Assembly: GCA_036835325.1 (NCBI GenBank)
Contig: DAITMF010000038.1
Coordinates: 1-31,937 of the forward strand
Direction: 5' to 3'
Length of the DNA: 31,937 nucleotides
DNA from: CAMCHP01 sp036835325
GTDB taxonomy: Bacteria; Bacteroidota; Bacteroidia; Flavobacteriales_D; Sanyastnellaceae
Position numbers and translations under genes: made by a program. The notes below the pieces were generated by a model. It made no database searches and was not told the origin of the DNA. It saw nothing but the letters and a program-made list of their open reading frames with translations. This document shows positions 8,639-17,104 of this stretch, piece after piece (within the stretch, counting starts at the first letter, position 1; each line of letters starts with the position of its first letter).

Positions 8639-10122
8639 TGCCGAACGAACTCAGAATGCAACGTTGGTTTTGGCCATTGCTGTTTGCAGTGGTCAACGCA
8701 GTTGGCATTGCCTTTGAGTTTTGGTACATCGCCTTGTTACCCGTCGTTGCTTTGGTGCTTTGGCTGGCGTTCACCCGGCTCGATTTGCTCGTTTTGGGCA
8801 TTGTGGGGCTTGTCCCATTGAGCATCAACACCGAGGCCATGGACCTCGGCGCAGGTGTGTACCTGCCCACAGAACCCTTGCTAGCGGGTGTGCTATTGCT
8901 TTACGTTTTCAAACTTTTGAGCGGTAAAAGCATCGATACCCGCATTTTTAAGCATCCGGTTTCGATTCTGATTTATGTGTATTTGGGATGGATGGCCTTC
9001 ACCTCTGTCACCAGCGAATTGCCCTTGGTTTCGTTCAAGTTTTTGCTTGTCAAGCTCTGGTTTGTGGTCGGTTTCTACTTCATCACGGTGCACATTCTTC
9101 AGAACCCCAAGCACTTGCAAAACCTGCTATTGGTGTACCTCTTCCCTCTATTCATCGTGATTGTGTACACCGTAATTCGCCATGCCGGGTACGGTTTCGA
9201 AAAGGATGCCGGCCACTGGGTCATGGAACCCTTCTACAAAGACCACACTTCTTACGGAGCCGTTTTGGCGATGTACTTCCCGGCGTTGATCGGGCTGCTA
9301 TTGCTGCGCAATAGCAACAACCTGCTGCGGGCGCTTTTGATCTTGGGCATGGTCATTCTCACGGTGGGCATTTTATTATCGTACACCCGAGCAGCCTGGG
9401 TAAGCATTGCCGCCGCCGGCGGTTTGCTTGTACTGATGCTGTTCAGGATGCGTTTGAACACCCTCTTGTTTATCGGATTGGCAGCCGGAGCCTTTGTGTG
9501 GTTTGCGCAAGACGAACTTCTGGTCACCCTTGAGAAAAACAAGCAAGACAGCTCCGACGACCTTCGCGAGCACGTAGAGTCGATATCCAATGTATCAAGC
9601 GACGCATCGAACCTCGAACGTTTGAACCGCTGGAATTGTGCTATCGAACTGTTCAAAGAACGACCACTTACCGGGTGGGGCCCCGGTACCTACCAGTTTG
9701 TGTACGCTCCTTACCAGCGCAGCACTGACCTCACCATCATCAGCACCAACAATGCCGACGGCGGCAACGCACACAGCGAATACCTCGGTCCGCTCAGTGA
9801 ACAAGGCTTGCCGGGAATGCTCTTGGTGTTAGCCTTGTGGTTTACAGTGAGCCGATTGGCCTTCCGTTTGGCGTACACAGTGCGCGACCGTGAACACCGC
9901 ATCCTTGTATTGGCTGTGTGGCTTGGCCTTGTCACCTACTTCGTTCACGGCATCCTGAACAACTACCTTGACACCGACAAAGCCAGTGCACCCTTTTGGG
10001 GTTTCATTGCTGTGTTGGTGGCCATTGACATTTTCCACCATCCATCTGCCAAAAAAGAAAAAGCCGACGACGAGAGGCCCGAAACAGCAAATGCGCAACT
10101 GCCCTCATCAAGCGAGGCATAA
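8638..10122 (+). CDS. O-antigen ligase/polymerase family protein (WaaL/Wzy)
   Basis: The 494-residue polytopic membrane protein has about ten or more hydrophobic segments and the Wzy_C/O-antigen ligase signature in the large periplasmic loop: RW..AIELFKERPLTGWGPG near residue 330-350, then NAHSEYLGPLSEQGLPGMLL near 380. The ligase family joins undecaprenyl-linked glycan to an acceptor, or polymerises repeat units; sequence alone does not decide between them. A Wzz-like gene immediately upstream (TAATG overlap) favours a polymerase or chain-length-controlled role. The hydrophilic C-terminal tail is Lys/Glu-rich. No other ligase or polymerase candidate is visible in the cluster. Confidence 0.88.
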   Translation: MPNELRMQRWFWPLLFAVVNAVGIAFEFWYIALLPVVALVLWLAFTRLDLLVLGIVGLVPLSINTEAMDLGAGVYLPTEPLLAGVLLLYVFKLLSGKSIDTRIFKHPVSILIYVYLGWMAFTSVTSELPLVSFKFLLVKLWFVVGFYFITVHILQNPKHLQNLLLVYLFPLFIVIVYTVIRHAGYGFEKDAGHWVMEPFYKDHTSYGAVLAMYFPALIGLLLLRNSNNLLRALLILGMVILTVGILLSYTRAAWVSIAAAGGLLVLMLFRMRLNTLLFIGLAAGAFVWFAQDELLVTLEKNKQDSSDDLREHVESISNVSSDASNLERLNRWNCAIELFKERPLTGWGPGTYQFVYAPYQRSTDLTIISTNNADGGNAHSEYLGPLSEQGLPGMLLVLALWFTVSRLAFRLAYTVRDREHRILVLAVWLGLVTYFVHGILNNYLDTDKASAPFWGFIAVLVAIDIFHHPSAKKEKADDERPETANAQLPSSSEA

Positions 10123-10136
10123 TTGCGGGGGTTGAT

Positions 10137-10144
10137 TACTTTTG
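10137..10144 (+). promoter_or_regulatory. -7 box (TACTTTTG) before the GDP-fucose synthase gene
   Basis: TACTTTTG matches TAnnTTTG and ends 16 nt before the TTG start at 10161, within the 38-nt gap after the ligase gene. No good -33 element was seen. It may give the downstream genes an extra transcription start. Confidence 0.4.
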
Positions 10145-10160
10145 TACAAACCCTGAACCA

Positions 10161-11096
10161 TTGAACACCTCGAGCAGGATTTTCGTCGCAGGCCATCGCG
10201 GCATGGTTGGATCAGCCATTTGCCGCGCCTTGAAAGCACGCGGATTCACAAACCTCATCACACGCACCTCGCACGAACTCGACCTCACCCGACAAGCCGA
10301 CGTTGAGGCCTTCTTCGCCCAAGAAAAGCCCGAATACGTGTTTCTGGCCGCGGCCAAAGTGGGCGGCATTCACGCAAACAACGTCTACCGTGCAGAATTC
10401 TTGTACCTCAACCTCATGATTGAGGCCAATGTAATTCACGCCTCATGGAAATCAGGCGTTCAAAAACTGCTCTTCTTGGGCAGTTCGTGCATTTACCCAA
10501 AGTTTGCACCGCAACCCTTGAACGAAGCCAGTTTGCTCACCGGCGAGCTTGAACCTACCAACGAGCCCTACGCCATCGCCAAAATCGCCGGCATTAAGCT
10601 GTGTGAAAGCTACCGCGACCAATACGGAGCCAATTTCATATCGGCCATGCCCACCAACCTCTATGGCCCCAACGACAATTACGACCCCGAGAACTCGCAT
10701 GTGCTGCCCGCATTGATTCGAAAATTCCACGCGGCAAAAACCAACGGCGATGCGAGCGTTGAACTTTGGGGCACCGGCACCCCATTGCGTGAATTCATGC
10801 ACGTTGATGACCTCGCCGATGCCTGTTTGTTTTTGATGGACCACTACAACGGCAAAGAATTTGTGAATATCGGCGTGGGTGAAGACCTCTCTATTCATGC
10901 GCTTGCACAACTCGTAAGCGAGATTGTGGGCTTCGAAGGTGAAATCACGTTGAACACCGACAGGCCCAACGGAACGCCCCGCAAACTAATGGATGTTAGC
11001 CGTTTACACGCCCTTGGCTGGAAACACCGAATTGAACTGCGCGAAGGCATCGCTGCCGTTTACGAAGAGTACCGCAAGAACCCCGTGATGGCATGA
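10161..11096 (+). CDS. fcl: GDP-L-fucose synthase
   Basis: This 311-residue short-chain dehydrogenase is an epimerase/reductase turning GDP-4-keto-6-deoxy-D-mannose into GDP-L-fucose with NADPH. The Rossmann motif GHRGMVGSA is at residues 11-19. The active-site region has SSCIYP (S108/S109, with C110 as candidate catalytic Cys), Y137-x3-K141 in YAIAK, and H180 in PENSHVLPALI, matching the Cys/His pair known for the family. TNLYGPNDNYD and GTGTPLREFMHVDDLADAC are typical. The start is TTG (10161): no in-frame ATG lies upstream, and the next ATG is inside the nucleotide-binding motif. The partner gmd gene (GDP-mannose 4,6-dehydratase) is not in the window. The stop overlaps the Wzi-like gene by 4 nt (ATGA). 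Confidence 0.95.
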   Translation: MNTSSRIFVAGHRGMVGSAICRALKARGFTNLITRTSHELDLTRQADVEAFFAQEKPEYVFLAAAKVGGIHANNVYRAEFLYLNLMIEANVIHASWKSGVQKLLFLGSSCIYPKFAPQPLNEASLLTGELEPTNEPYAIAKIAGIKLCESYRDQYGANFISAMPTNLYGPNDNYDPENSHVLPALIRKFHAAKTNGDASVELWGTGTPLREFMHVDDLADACLFLMDHYNGKEFVNIGVGEDLSIHALAQLVSEIVGFEGEITLNTDRPNGTPRKLMDVSRLHALGWKHRIELREGIAAVYEEYRKNPVMA

Positions 11097-12661
11097 AAAC
11101 GCTGGCGGTGCGCATGTTCATTCAGGCTTTAGTGGCTATTGCCACCCTCGCCTTCGCGCACCAAGCCTTAGGCCAAAACTACCAACTGCCCCTCGAGCGT
11201 CGCATCACCGAAAGCATCGAGAACTGGGCATCAACAACCGACCTCACGCTGCATACGGCGATGAAACCGTTTCATTTCGCCATGGTGCCGATTGATAGCG
11301 TACCACGCATCAACAACCGCGACAAACGCTATTTCAGCCAAACCGAAGCGCGGTTGTTCGGCACCCACATGTTTGAAGTACACGAAAAAGGCTTCGACCT
11401 TATGTTCGATGTAATCCTTGACCTCGACCTTGGTTTTGAATACGGCGACTCAGCCAATTGGGAGAATGCAACTTGGATTTACAACAATACCCGAGGCGCT
11501 GCACTTTACGGCGCCATCGGCGACCGGGTATCGTTCCATGCCACCGTGTTTGAAAACCAGTCAAGGTACCCCTACTACCTGTTCGCCTACACTGACTCAT
11601 TGGAGGTCGTCCCCGGGCAAGGTCGCTTCAAAGAGCCTTCATTAGGGCAGCGCGACTACAACAGTGCAACCGGCGTGATTTCAGTAACTGCTACCGACTG
11701 GTTGAGCCTACACGCCGGGCACGGCCGTCATTTCATAGGGCATGGCTACCGTTCAATGCTGCTCAGCGATGTGGCCTTCAACTATCCCTACCTCCGCTTA
11801 CAAGCCACATCGAACAACAGCAAATGGCAATACACCTCAACCATTGCTGAGCTGAACTCGCTTGAACGCTTACCAGTTGGCGAAGTGCCTGAAGCACTGT
11901 TCCAACGCAAAGGCTTCGCATTTCGCTACCTCAGTTGGATGCCCCACCCGCGCTTTGAGCTGGGGTTGTTTGAATCAACCACCTATCAACGGTGGGACAC
12001 TTCAGGCACACAAGCTTACCCGGCTGCATTCTTCGCACCCGTGCCGCTATTGAGCACCGCCCTTTTCGGATTCAATGGCGTGCAGAACAGCGCAGTGGGC
12101 TTGAACGCTAAAGTCAAACTCACCGACGATATTCACGTCTATGGTCAGTTCATGCTCGATGATCCGAGCGGCGGAAGCAACGGCTACCAAGCCGGCATCT
12201 TTCTGGGCAAAACAGGCATTCCGAACCTGAGCATCCGACTTGAGCACAATGCCGGCACACGCGGTCTAATGGCCCATGAACTCCCGCTTCAAAGCCTCAC
12301 CCACATGAACCAAAGCCTAGCGCATCCCTTGGGCATGAACTTCTCTGAAACGGTCGCCATTGTTCAGCACAACTACAAACGCTTTTGGAGCGAGTGGCGC
12401 GGATTCTATCAACAGCGCACATCCGGCAACGCCGGCAACATCAACGCTCCCATTGACCTTGTCAATGCTTCTACGGATGCGCAACTCGACGTCATGATCA
12501 GCGACCTGCGCCTCGGATATACAGTGAACCCCACCTCCAACATGCACGCTATGCTCGGATGGATGTGGCGCGATCAATTCGACGGCAGCAATCACCTCAT
12601 CACTTCGTACTACTACGTCGCCTTCAGGGTTTTACTTTTCAACCGATACTACGACCTTTGA
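11093..12661 (+). CDS. Wzi-like capsule assembly outer-membrane protein (first copy)
   Basis: The 522-residue protein has a signal peptide (MKTLAVRMF, a hydrophobic core, ALGQ). It resembles the Wzi/capsule assembly family: many amphipathic beta-strand segments and the conserved central element HAGHGRHFIGHGYRSMLLSD followed by NYPYLRLQ. The C-terminus ends in aromatic beta-strands (FNRYYDL). Wzi proteins are outer-membrane beta-barrels that help attach surface polysaccharide. It begins in an ATGA overlap with fcl and is followed after 28 nt by the WecA-like gene. A second member lies at 13781-15292, and both share HANQ/MNQSLAHPLG.NF near the C-terminal third. Family assignment is by motif; the attached polymer is not known. 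Confidence 0.82.
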   Translation: MKTLAVRMFIQALVAIATLAFAHQALGQNYQLPLERRITESIENWASTTDLTLHTAMKPFHFAMVPIDSVPRINNRDKRYFSQTEARLFGTHMFEVHEKGFDLMFDVILDLDLGFEYGDSANWENATWIYNNTRGAALYGAIGDRVSFHATVFENQSRYPYYLFAYTDSLEVVPGQGRFKEPSLGQRDYNSATGVISVTATDWLSLHAGHGRHFIGHGYRSMLLSDVAFNYPYLRLQATSNNSKWQYTSTIAELNSLERLPVGEVPEALFQRKGFAFRYLSWMPHPRFELGLFESTTYQRWDTSGTQAYPAAFFAPVPLLSTALFGFNGVQNSAVGLNAKVKLTDDIHVYGQFMLDDPSGGSNGYQAGIFLGKTGIPNLSIRLEHNAGTRGLMAHELPLQSLTHMNQSLAHPLGMNFSETVAIVQHNYKRFWSEWRGFYQQRTSGNAGNINAPIDLVNASTDAQLDVMISDLRLGYTVNPTSNMHAMLGWMWRDQFDGSNHLITSYYYVAFRVLLFNRYYDL

Positions 12662-12689
12662 GCACCAAATCACCTGCCCAACCAGAGCC

Positions 12690-13784
12690 ATGAAAGAAAT
12701 CATCGGAGCATTTTTAACTGCCTTGGGCCTGGTCATGATTGCGATGCCTTCGCTCATCAAAGTAGCCAAACTCAAGCACCTTGTTGACGAACCGGGCGAA
12801 GAGCGTAAGCTTCACCGTAGAAGCATACCCACACTCGGCGGCATTCTGATTTTTGCCGGTGCCCTGCTCGGCTTCTCGTTGTGGTTTCCGTCGAAAAACC
12901 CCTACCAATTGGGCATGGTCTACGACCCCTTGCGGGCACTGCACGAATTCAAATTCCTGGTCGCCAGCATGCTCATTCTTTTCTTTCTCGGTTTGAAAGA
13001 CGATATCATTGGCGTTAGTCCGAACAAAAAACTCATGGTGCACATCCTTGTAGGGTCAGTGCTCGTTTTCTTGGCCGACATTCGCATCACCAGCTTTTAC
13101 GGCCTCTTCGGGGTTGAAACCATCGACGATGCCATCAGCTACCCCTTCTCCATTTTCGTGTACATCGTAGTGGTGAATGCCATCAACCTCATCGACGGTG
13201 TTGACGGCTTGGCTGGCGGCGTTGGCTTCATCGCCGCCACCACCTTTACCTATTGGTTCTACCAAACCGGTGACCTTCCGATGGCCTTGCTTGCCGCAGG
13301 TCTTGGTGGCGCCCTGCTCGGATTTCTTGTCTTCAATTTCAATCCGGCACGCATTTTCATGGGCGACTCCGGGTCGCTTACCATTGGCATCGTACTCTTT
13401 GTGCTGGCGACTCAGCTCATCCAATTCCCTATCAAACGCCTCCCCGATTCGCTCACGACCGTCTCAAAACCCGTCGTCGCCATGGCCATTTTGGGTTACC
13501 CCTTGGTCGATACCATTCGGGTGTTTGTCATTCGCATTTTCAAAGGCCGGTCGCCATTTAGCGCCGATCGCAACCACATTCACCACCGTTTGCTCGATTT
13601 GGGCTTTGGCCATAAAAAAACCGTGCTGATCATTTATGGCTACAGTGTGTTGCTCATCGTTCTGGCATTGCTCGTACGTTTTCAACGGCCCAATCTTGCT
13701 TTTCTCATCGTTGGTGGCACTGCTGTGCTACTTATCCAACTGCTCTTCCTCATTCCTTTACCCAAAAAAGAGAAATCGGAATGA
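12690..13784 (+). CDS. Undecaprenyl-phosphate sugar-1-phosphate transferase (WecA/MraY family)
   Basis: The 364-residue polytopic membrane enzyme belongs to the polyprenyl-phosphate N-acetylhexosamine-1-phosphate transferase family, which starts glycan assembly on undecaprenyl phosphate. The family motifs appear in order: DEPGEERKLHRRSIPTLGG (residues about 34-52), FLGLKDDIIGVSP with the DD pair (about 99-111), NAINLIDGVDGLAGG (about 163-177), NPARIFMGDSGSLTIG (about 218-233) and DRNHIHHRLLDLGF (about 291-304), the HIHH motif of the WecA/TagO branch. About ten or eleven membrane helices are expected. The position between two Wzi-like genes and the ATGA overlap with the second suggest that it primes this cluster's polymer; a role in another wall glycan is possible. 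Confidence 0.92.
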   Translation: MKEIIGAFLTALGLVMIAMPSLIKVAKLKHLVDEPGEERKLHRRSIPTLGGILIFAGALLGFSLWFPSKNPYQLGMVYDPLRALHEFKFLVASMLILFFLGLKDDIIGVSPNKKLMVHILVGSVLVFLADIRITSFYGLFGVETIDDAISYPFSIFVYIVVVNAINLIDGVDGLAGGVGFIAATTFTYWFYQTGDLPMALLAAGLGGALLGFLVFNFNPARIFMGDSGSLTIGIVLFVLATQLIQFPIKRLPDSLTTVSKPVVAMAILGYPLVDTIRVFVIRIFKGRSPFSADRNHIHHRLLDLGFGHKKTVLIIYGYSVLLIVLALLVRFQRPNLAFLIVGGTAVLLIQLLFLIPLPKKEKSE

Positions 13785-15292
13785 AGGCGGCGCTTGCAGT
13801 TTCGGCACTTCTTATTTTCGCCTTCGGCGGATGGTCACAAGACACCGAGGGGCTGCTCAGGCTTGACCCAACTGGAGCAACGTCTGCAACCCTTAATCGC
13901 GGCAAGGCTAGGCACACCCACCTGCAACCCTTCAATCCGTTTCTCGAACGCGAAATCGTACGCCGCACCGCCGATAGCCTAGCCACCGATACCGCACGGC
14001 ATTTCAGGTACCGTTTTACGCCTGTTGGTGAGTTCGCATTGGGCGGGTCAGCCCAGCCCAATCCCGGAATGGCCTCGTTTGGCGCAGCCGGTGTTGGAGG
14101 ATCGGCGTATTTCCGCAACCGATTCTATATTCGCGCGGGCTACCAACTCGCACACCAGTTCTTTCCTGATCACCTCGAGGTGCAACGCGCCGAAACCGGC
14201 ACCATCTCGGGCTATGGCCGTGCATTTGAACTCGGCGAAGCGCACGCCGCCCACTACTACACCGGCGCCATTGGTGCGCGCATGGGCGACCACTTTAGCG
14301 TTGAAGCCGGACGAGAAAAGAGTTTTTGGGGCGACGGTTACCGCTCGCTGATTTTAAGCAACAACGCTGCGCCGTATGGGTTCTTGCGTATAACCACCAA
14401 GGTGTGGCACCTCAAATACGTCAATTTATGGGGACGGATGAGCCATTTCGACCGCTTCACCGGCGACCGACGTTTGAAGTACACTGCCATGCATGCCCTT
14501 AGCTGGGACATTACCCCGCGCTTTAACGCTACACTCTACGAAGCCGTTGTGTGGCAAGCCAATGACGTGTCCGTTGACCGTGGATTTGACTTTGCCTACC
14601 TCAACCCACTGATTTTCTACCGACCGATTGAGTTTTCCAAAGGCTCGGCAGACAATGTTTTGCTTGGCATGTCGCTCAGCCTCGATGTTGGCAAGCGTTC
14701 GCGATTATACAGTCAAATCTACTTCGATGAATTCTTACTCAATGAATTGCGCAGTAGCAACCAATGGTGGGGCAACAAATTCGCGGTTCAATTGGGATTC
14801 AAGGCATGGGACTTGCCGGCGACGGGACACAGCTTCCTCACCGAGATCAACATTGCAAGGCCGTTCACTTACACCCATGGAAGCGTAATTCAAGCCTACA
14901 CACATGCCAACCAAAGCCTCGCGCATCCGCTTGGGGCCAACTTCGCTGAATGGGTAACCCGGTACACCATCGACCGCGGCGGCGCCGTATTCAACGGAAC
15001 ACTTGCTTTTTCTCGCTTCGCGGATGACCCCGCAGGCTTAAATTACGGCAATGACATTCTTAAAAGTTACGCAGGACCGACCCGCATCTATGGAAACGCT
15101 TGGTTTCAAGGAGATCAAACCGACCTTGTATACGCTGAGGCTGACGTGCTATGGCCCTTTTCACTGTCAAACGCGCGGTTTTTCACGCAGTTAGGTGTGC
15201 GTGCTGCGCAAAACGCATTTGGATCACCCTTTGACGGTTGGCTGGTGGCGGGATTCCGAACAAACATCGTTAGGCCTTACCGCGACTACTGA
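13781..15292 (+). CDS. Wzi-like capsule assembly outer-membrane protein (second copy)
   Basis: The 503-residue protein has a signal peptide (MKAALAVSALLIFAFGGWSQ) and the Wzi core element GREKSFWGDGYRSLILSNNA followed by YGFLRI. It then shows repeated amphipathic strands and ends in FRTNIVRPYRDY, an aromatic end typical of beta-barrels. It overlaps the WecA-like gene by 4 nt (ATGA). Its GREKSFWGDGYRS element is nearer the common Wzi form than the first copy's GRHFIGHGYRS. The shared QSLAHPLGANF segment supports an old duplication. It probably sits in the outer membrane and takes part in surface polysaccharide export or anchoring. The downstream gap of about 80 nt ends this gene block. Confidence 0.82.
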   Translation: MKAALAVSALLIFAFGGWSQDTEGLLRLDPTGATSATLNRGKARHTHLQPFNPFLEREIVRRTADSLATDTARHFRYRFTPVGEFALGGSAQPNPGMASFGAAGVGGSAYFRNRFYIRAGYQLAHQFFPDHLEVQRAETGTISGYGRAFELGEAHAAHYYTGAIGARMGDHFSVEAGREKSFWGDGYRSLILSNNAAPYGFLRITTKVWHLKYVNLWGRMSHFDRFTGDRRLKYTAMHALSWDITPRFNATLYEAVVWQANDVSVDRGFDFAYLNPLIFYRPIEFSKGSADNVLLGMSLSLDVGKRSRLYSQIYFDEFLLNELRSSNQWWGNKFAVQLGFKAWDLPATGHSFLTEINIARPFTYTHGSVIQAYTHANQSLAHPLGANFAEWVTRYTIDRGGAVFNGTLAFSRFADDPAGLNYGNDILKSYAGPTRIYGNAWFQGDQTDLVYAEADVLWPFSLSNARFFTQLGVRAAQNAFGSPFDGWLVAGFRTNIVRPYRDY

Positions 15293-15354
15293 TACAGCGC
15301 TACCGTTGAAAAGTATGTCGGCATGAACCTACAAGGCAACCCGCGGTTATTTCA

Positions 15355-15362
15355 TAACTTTG
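15355..15362 (+). promoter_or_regulatory. -7 box (TAACTTTG) of the cytochrome oxidase operon
   Basis: TAACTTTG matches TAnnTTTG exactly and sits in the gap before ctaB. Transcription would begin near 15367-15369, so the earliest possible start codon (TTG 15360) lies inside the promoter. No -33 element was recognised. Confidence 0.5.
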
Positions 15363-15371
15363 CACTTGAAT

Positions 15372-16280
15372 TTGCATGCCTTGGAAACAGCCGAAGTCAC
15401 AAAAACCGTTAGCACCCACAGCAAAGTGAAAGATCTGGCTGCGTTTTTTAAGATCAGACTCACACTGATTGTGGTGCTCTCGTCGGTTTTGGGCTATTTC
15501 ATGGGCACGCCGTCAACCGATTTCACGCAACTTCTAGCGCTCATCATTGGCGGCACACTGCTCACAGGAGCAAGCAACGGCTTCAACCAAGTCTGGGAAC
15601 GCGACCTTGACCGTTTGATGTCACGCACCATGAACAGGCCCTTGCCAACAGGCCGCATGAGCGTGCCCGAAGGCTTGGTCATCGCCTTCATCAGCGGAGC
15701 CGCTGGAATCATCACCCTCTGGTACTTCTTGAACACCCTCAGCGGAATACTCGGAGCCATTGCGCTCTTCTTCTACGTGTTTCTCTACACGCCAATGAAG
15801 CAGAAAAGCGGCTTGGCAGTGTTCATCGGTGCCTTTCCGGGCGCCATTCCGCCCATGCTCGGATACGTCGCTGCCACGGGCCAATTCGGCCTCGAGCCCG
15901 GTCTGCTCTTCGCCACCCAGTTCATGTGGCAATTCCCGCACTTTTGGGCCATTGCTTGGGTTGTTGACGACGACTACCGCAAAGCCGGCTACAAGCTTCT
16001 ACCCTTCGAAGGCGGCCGCACCAAGGCCTCAGCCTTTCAGATTCTTTTGTACACCCTCTTTCTCATCCCTGTGTCGTTGCTCCCATGGGTTTTCCCCGCC
16101 GAAGGCCCGATGGTAGGAAACATTGCACTGACAGTGGTAGGTGCTTCGGGCATTGCCTTCGCATGGCTGGCTTTCAAGTTATACCGCAGTTGCACCATTC
16201 AAGACGCCAAAATCCTGATGTTTGCTTCATTCATCTACCTTCCGATCGTACAACTGTTTTATGTGATCGATAAACTCTAA
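15372..16280 (+). CDS. ctaB: Protoheme IX farnesyltransferase (heme O synthase)
   Basis: The UbiA-family membrane prenyltransferase converts heme B to heme O for the heme-copper oxidase. It is about 302 residues with roughly nine helices. The first Asp-rich motif is NGFNQVWERDLDRLMSRT followed by MNRPLPTGRM. The region YTPMKQKSGLAVFIGAFPGA and FMWQFPHFWAIAWV.DDYRKAGYKLLP are characteristic of CtaB/CyoE. The frame has no ATG near the N-terminus; TTG codons at 15360, 15366, 15372 and 15381 are available. TTG 15360 overlaps the -7 box, so 15372 or 15381 is favoured. It leads the oxidase operon, with subunit III starting 2 nt after its stop. Heme A synthase (ctaA) and oxidase subunits I and II are not in the window. 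Confidence 0.93.
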   Translation: MHALETAEVTKTVSTHSKVKDLAAFFKIRLTLIVVLSSVLGYFMGTPSTDFTQLLALIIGGTLLTGASNGFNQVWERDLDRLMSRTMNRPLPTGRMSVPEGLVIAFISGAAGIITLWYFLNTLSGILGAIALFFYVFLYTPMKQKSGLAVFIGAFPGAIPPMLGYVAATGQFGLEPGLLFATQFMWQFPHFWAIAWVVDDDYRKAGYKLLPFEGGRTKASAFQILLYTLFLIPVSLLPWVFPAEGPMVGNIALTVVGASGIAFAWLAFKLYRSCTIQDAKILMFASFIYLPIVQLFYVIDKL

Positions 16281-16282
16281 AC

Positions 16283-17080
16283 ATGGCTGATCAGGAAACT
16301 GCCGCCGCGGGCCAACGCGGAACACGAGACGTATTTGCCGACTTCGCCCCCGAAGTCCGTGTGCGCACAAAAAAAATGCTGATGGCGTTCATCATCTTCG
16401 CCATTGTCATGCTCTTCGCCGGATTCACCTCGGCGTACATTCTCAGCAACATTGGCGCCTACTGGGTGCACGTCAACGCTCCGGCAACCCTCTGGTGGAG
16501 CAACGTGATTATTGCCGTAAGCAGTTTAACGCTCTACCTTTCGCTGCGCTACATGAAAACCGGAAATCGTTCACTGAGCATAGCCATGCTCACGGCGACC
16601 TTGGTACTCGGCATTGCCTTCACACTAACCCAACGTGCAGGATGGCAAGAACTCAATGCCAAAGGCATGGGCTACACCATCGACATCACCGAAGAGGGCC
16701 TGGAAGCCTACCGCTGGAACAACCTCGCCCAAATCACCGGCGAATACGGTGTTGACTACCACATCTACAAAGACGGCAAACCCCTAATTGAAAACAACGG
16801 TGAGTACTATGCCTCTGACGATGTCTTGCTCGCCGAACCCATCACCACAAAAGTGATGCAAACCACCAATAGCTCTTCAAGCTACATACTCGTTCTTATA
16901 CTTATTCACATCCTGCACTTGGTTTTTGGCCTCGTGTACCTTACCGTGAACACAATTCGCTCATACACAGGCACTATTAACCCATCAGATACCGTACGTT
17001 TGTACACAACAGGAATGTATTGGCACTTTCTTGGAATTCTCTGGGTGTATTTGTTCGCCTTTTTGTTCATATTTCACTAA
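16283..17080 (+). CDS. ctaE: Cytochrome c oxidase subunit III family protein (first copy)
   Basis: The 265-residue membrane protein has the heme-copper oxidase subunit III pattern: helices at about 32-52, 69-86 and 93-112, then two more near 193-215 and 235-265. The last ends in the family signature YWHFLGILWVYLFAFLFIFH. Between the third and fourth helices lies an extra hydrophilic segment of about 75 residues (YTIDITEEGLEAYRW to KVMQTTNSS) not found in compact bacterial subunits III. It sits 2 nt after ctaB and 24 nt before a second subunit III gene. Subunit III stabilises the catalytic subunits and may affect proton uptake. Assignment of ctaE to this copy rather than the next is arbitrary. 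Confidence 0.88.
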   Translation: MADQETAAAGQRGTRDVFADFAPEVRVRTKKMLMAFIIFAIVMLFAGFTSAYILSNIGAYWVHVNAPATLWWSNVIIAVSSLTLYLSLRYMKTGNRSLSIAMLTATLVLGIAFTLTQRAGWQELNAKGMGYTIDITEEGLEAYRWNNLAQITGEYGVDYHIYKDGKPLIENNGEYYASDDVLLAEPITTKVMQTTNSSSSYILVLILIHILHLVFGLVYLTVNTIRSYTGTINPSDTVRLYTTGMYWHFLGILWVYLFAFLFIFH

Positions 17081-17104
17081 ACTTGCACCAAATTTTTTCC
17101 GGCT

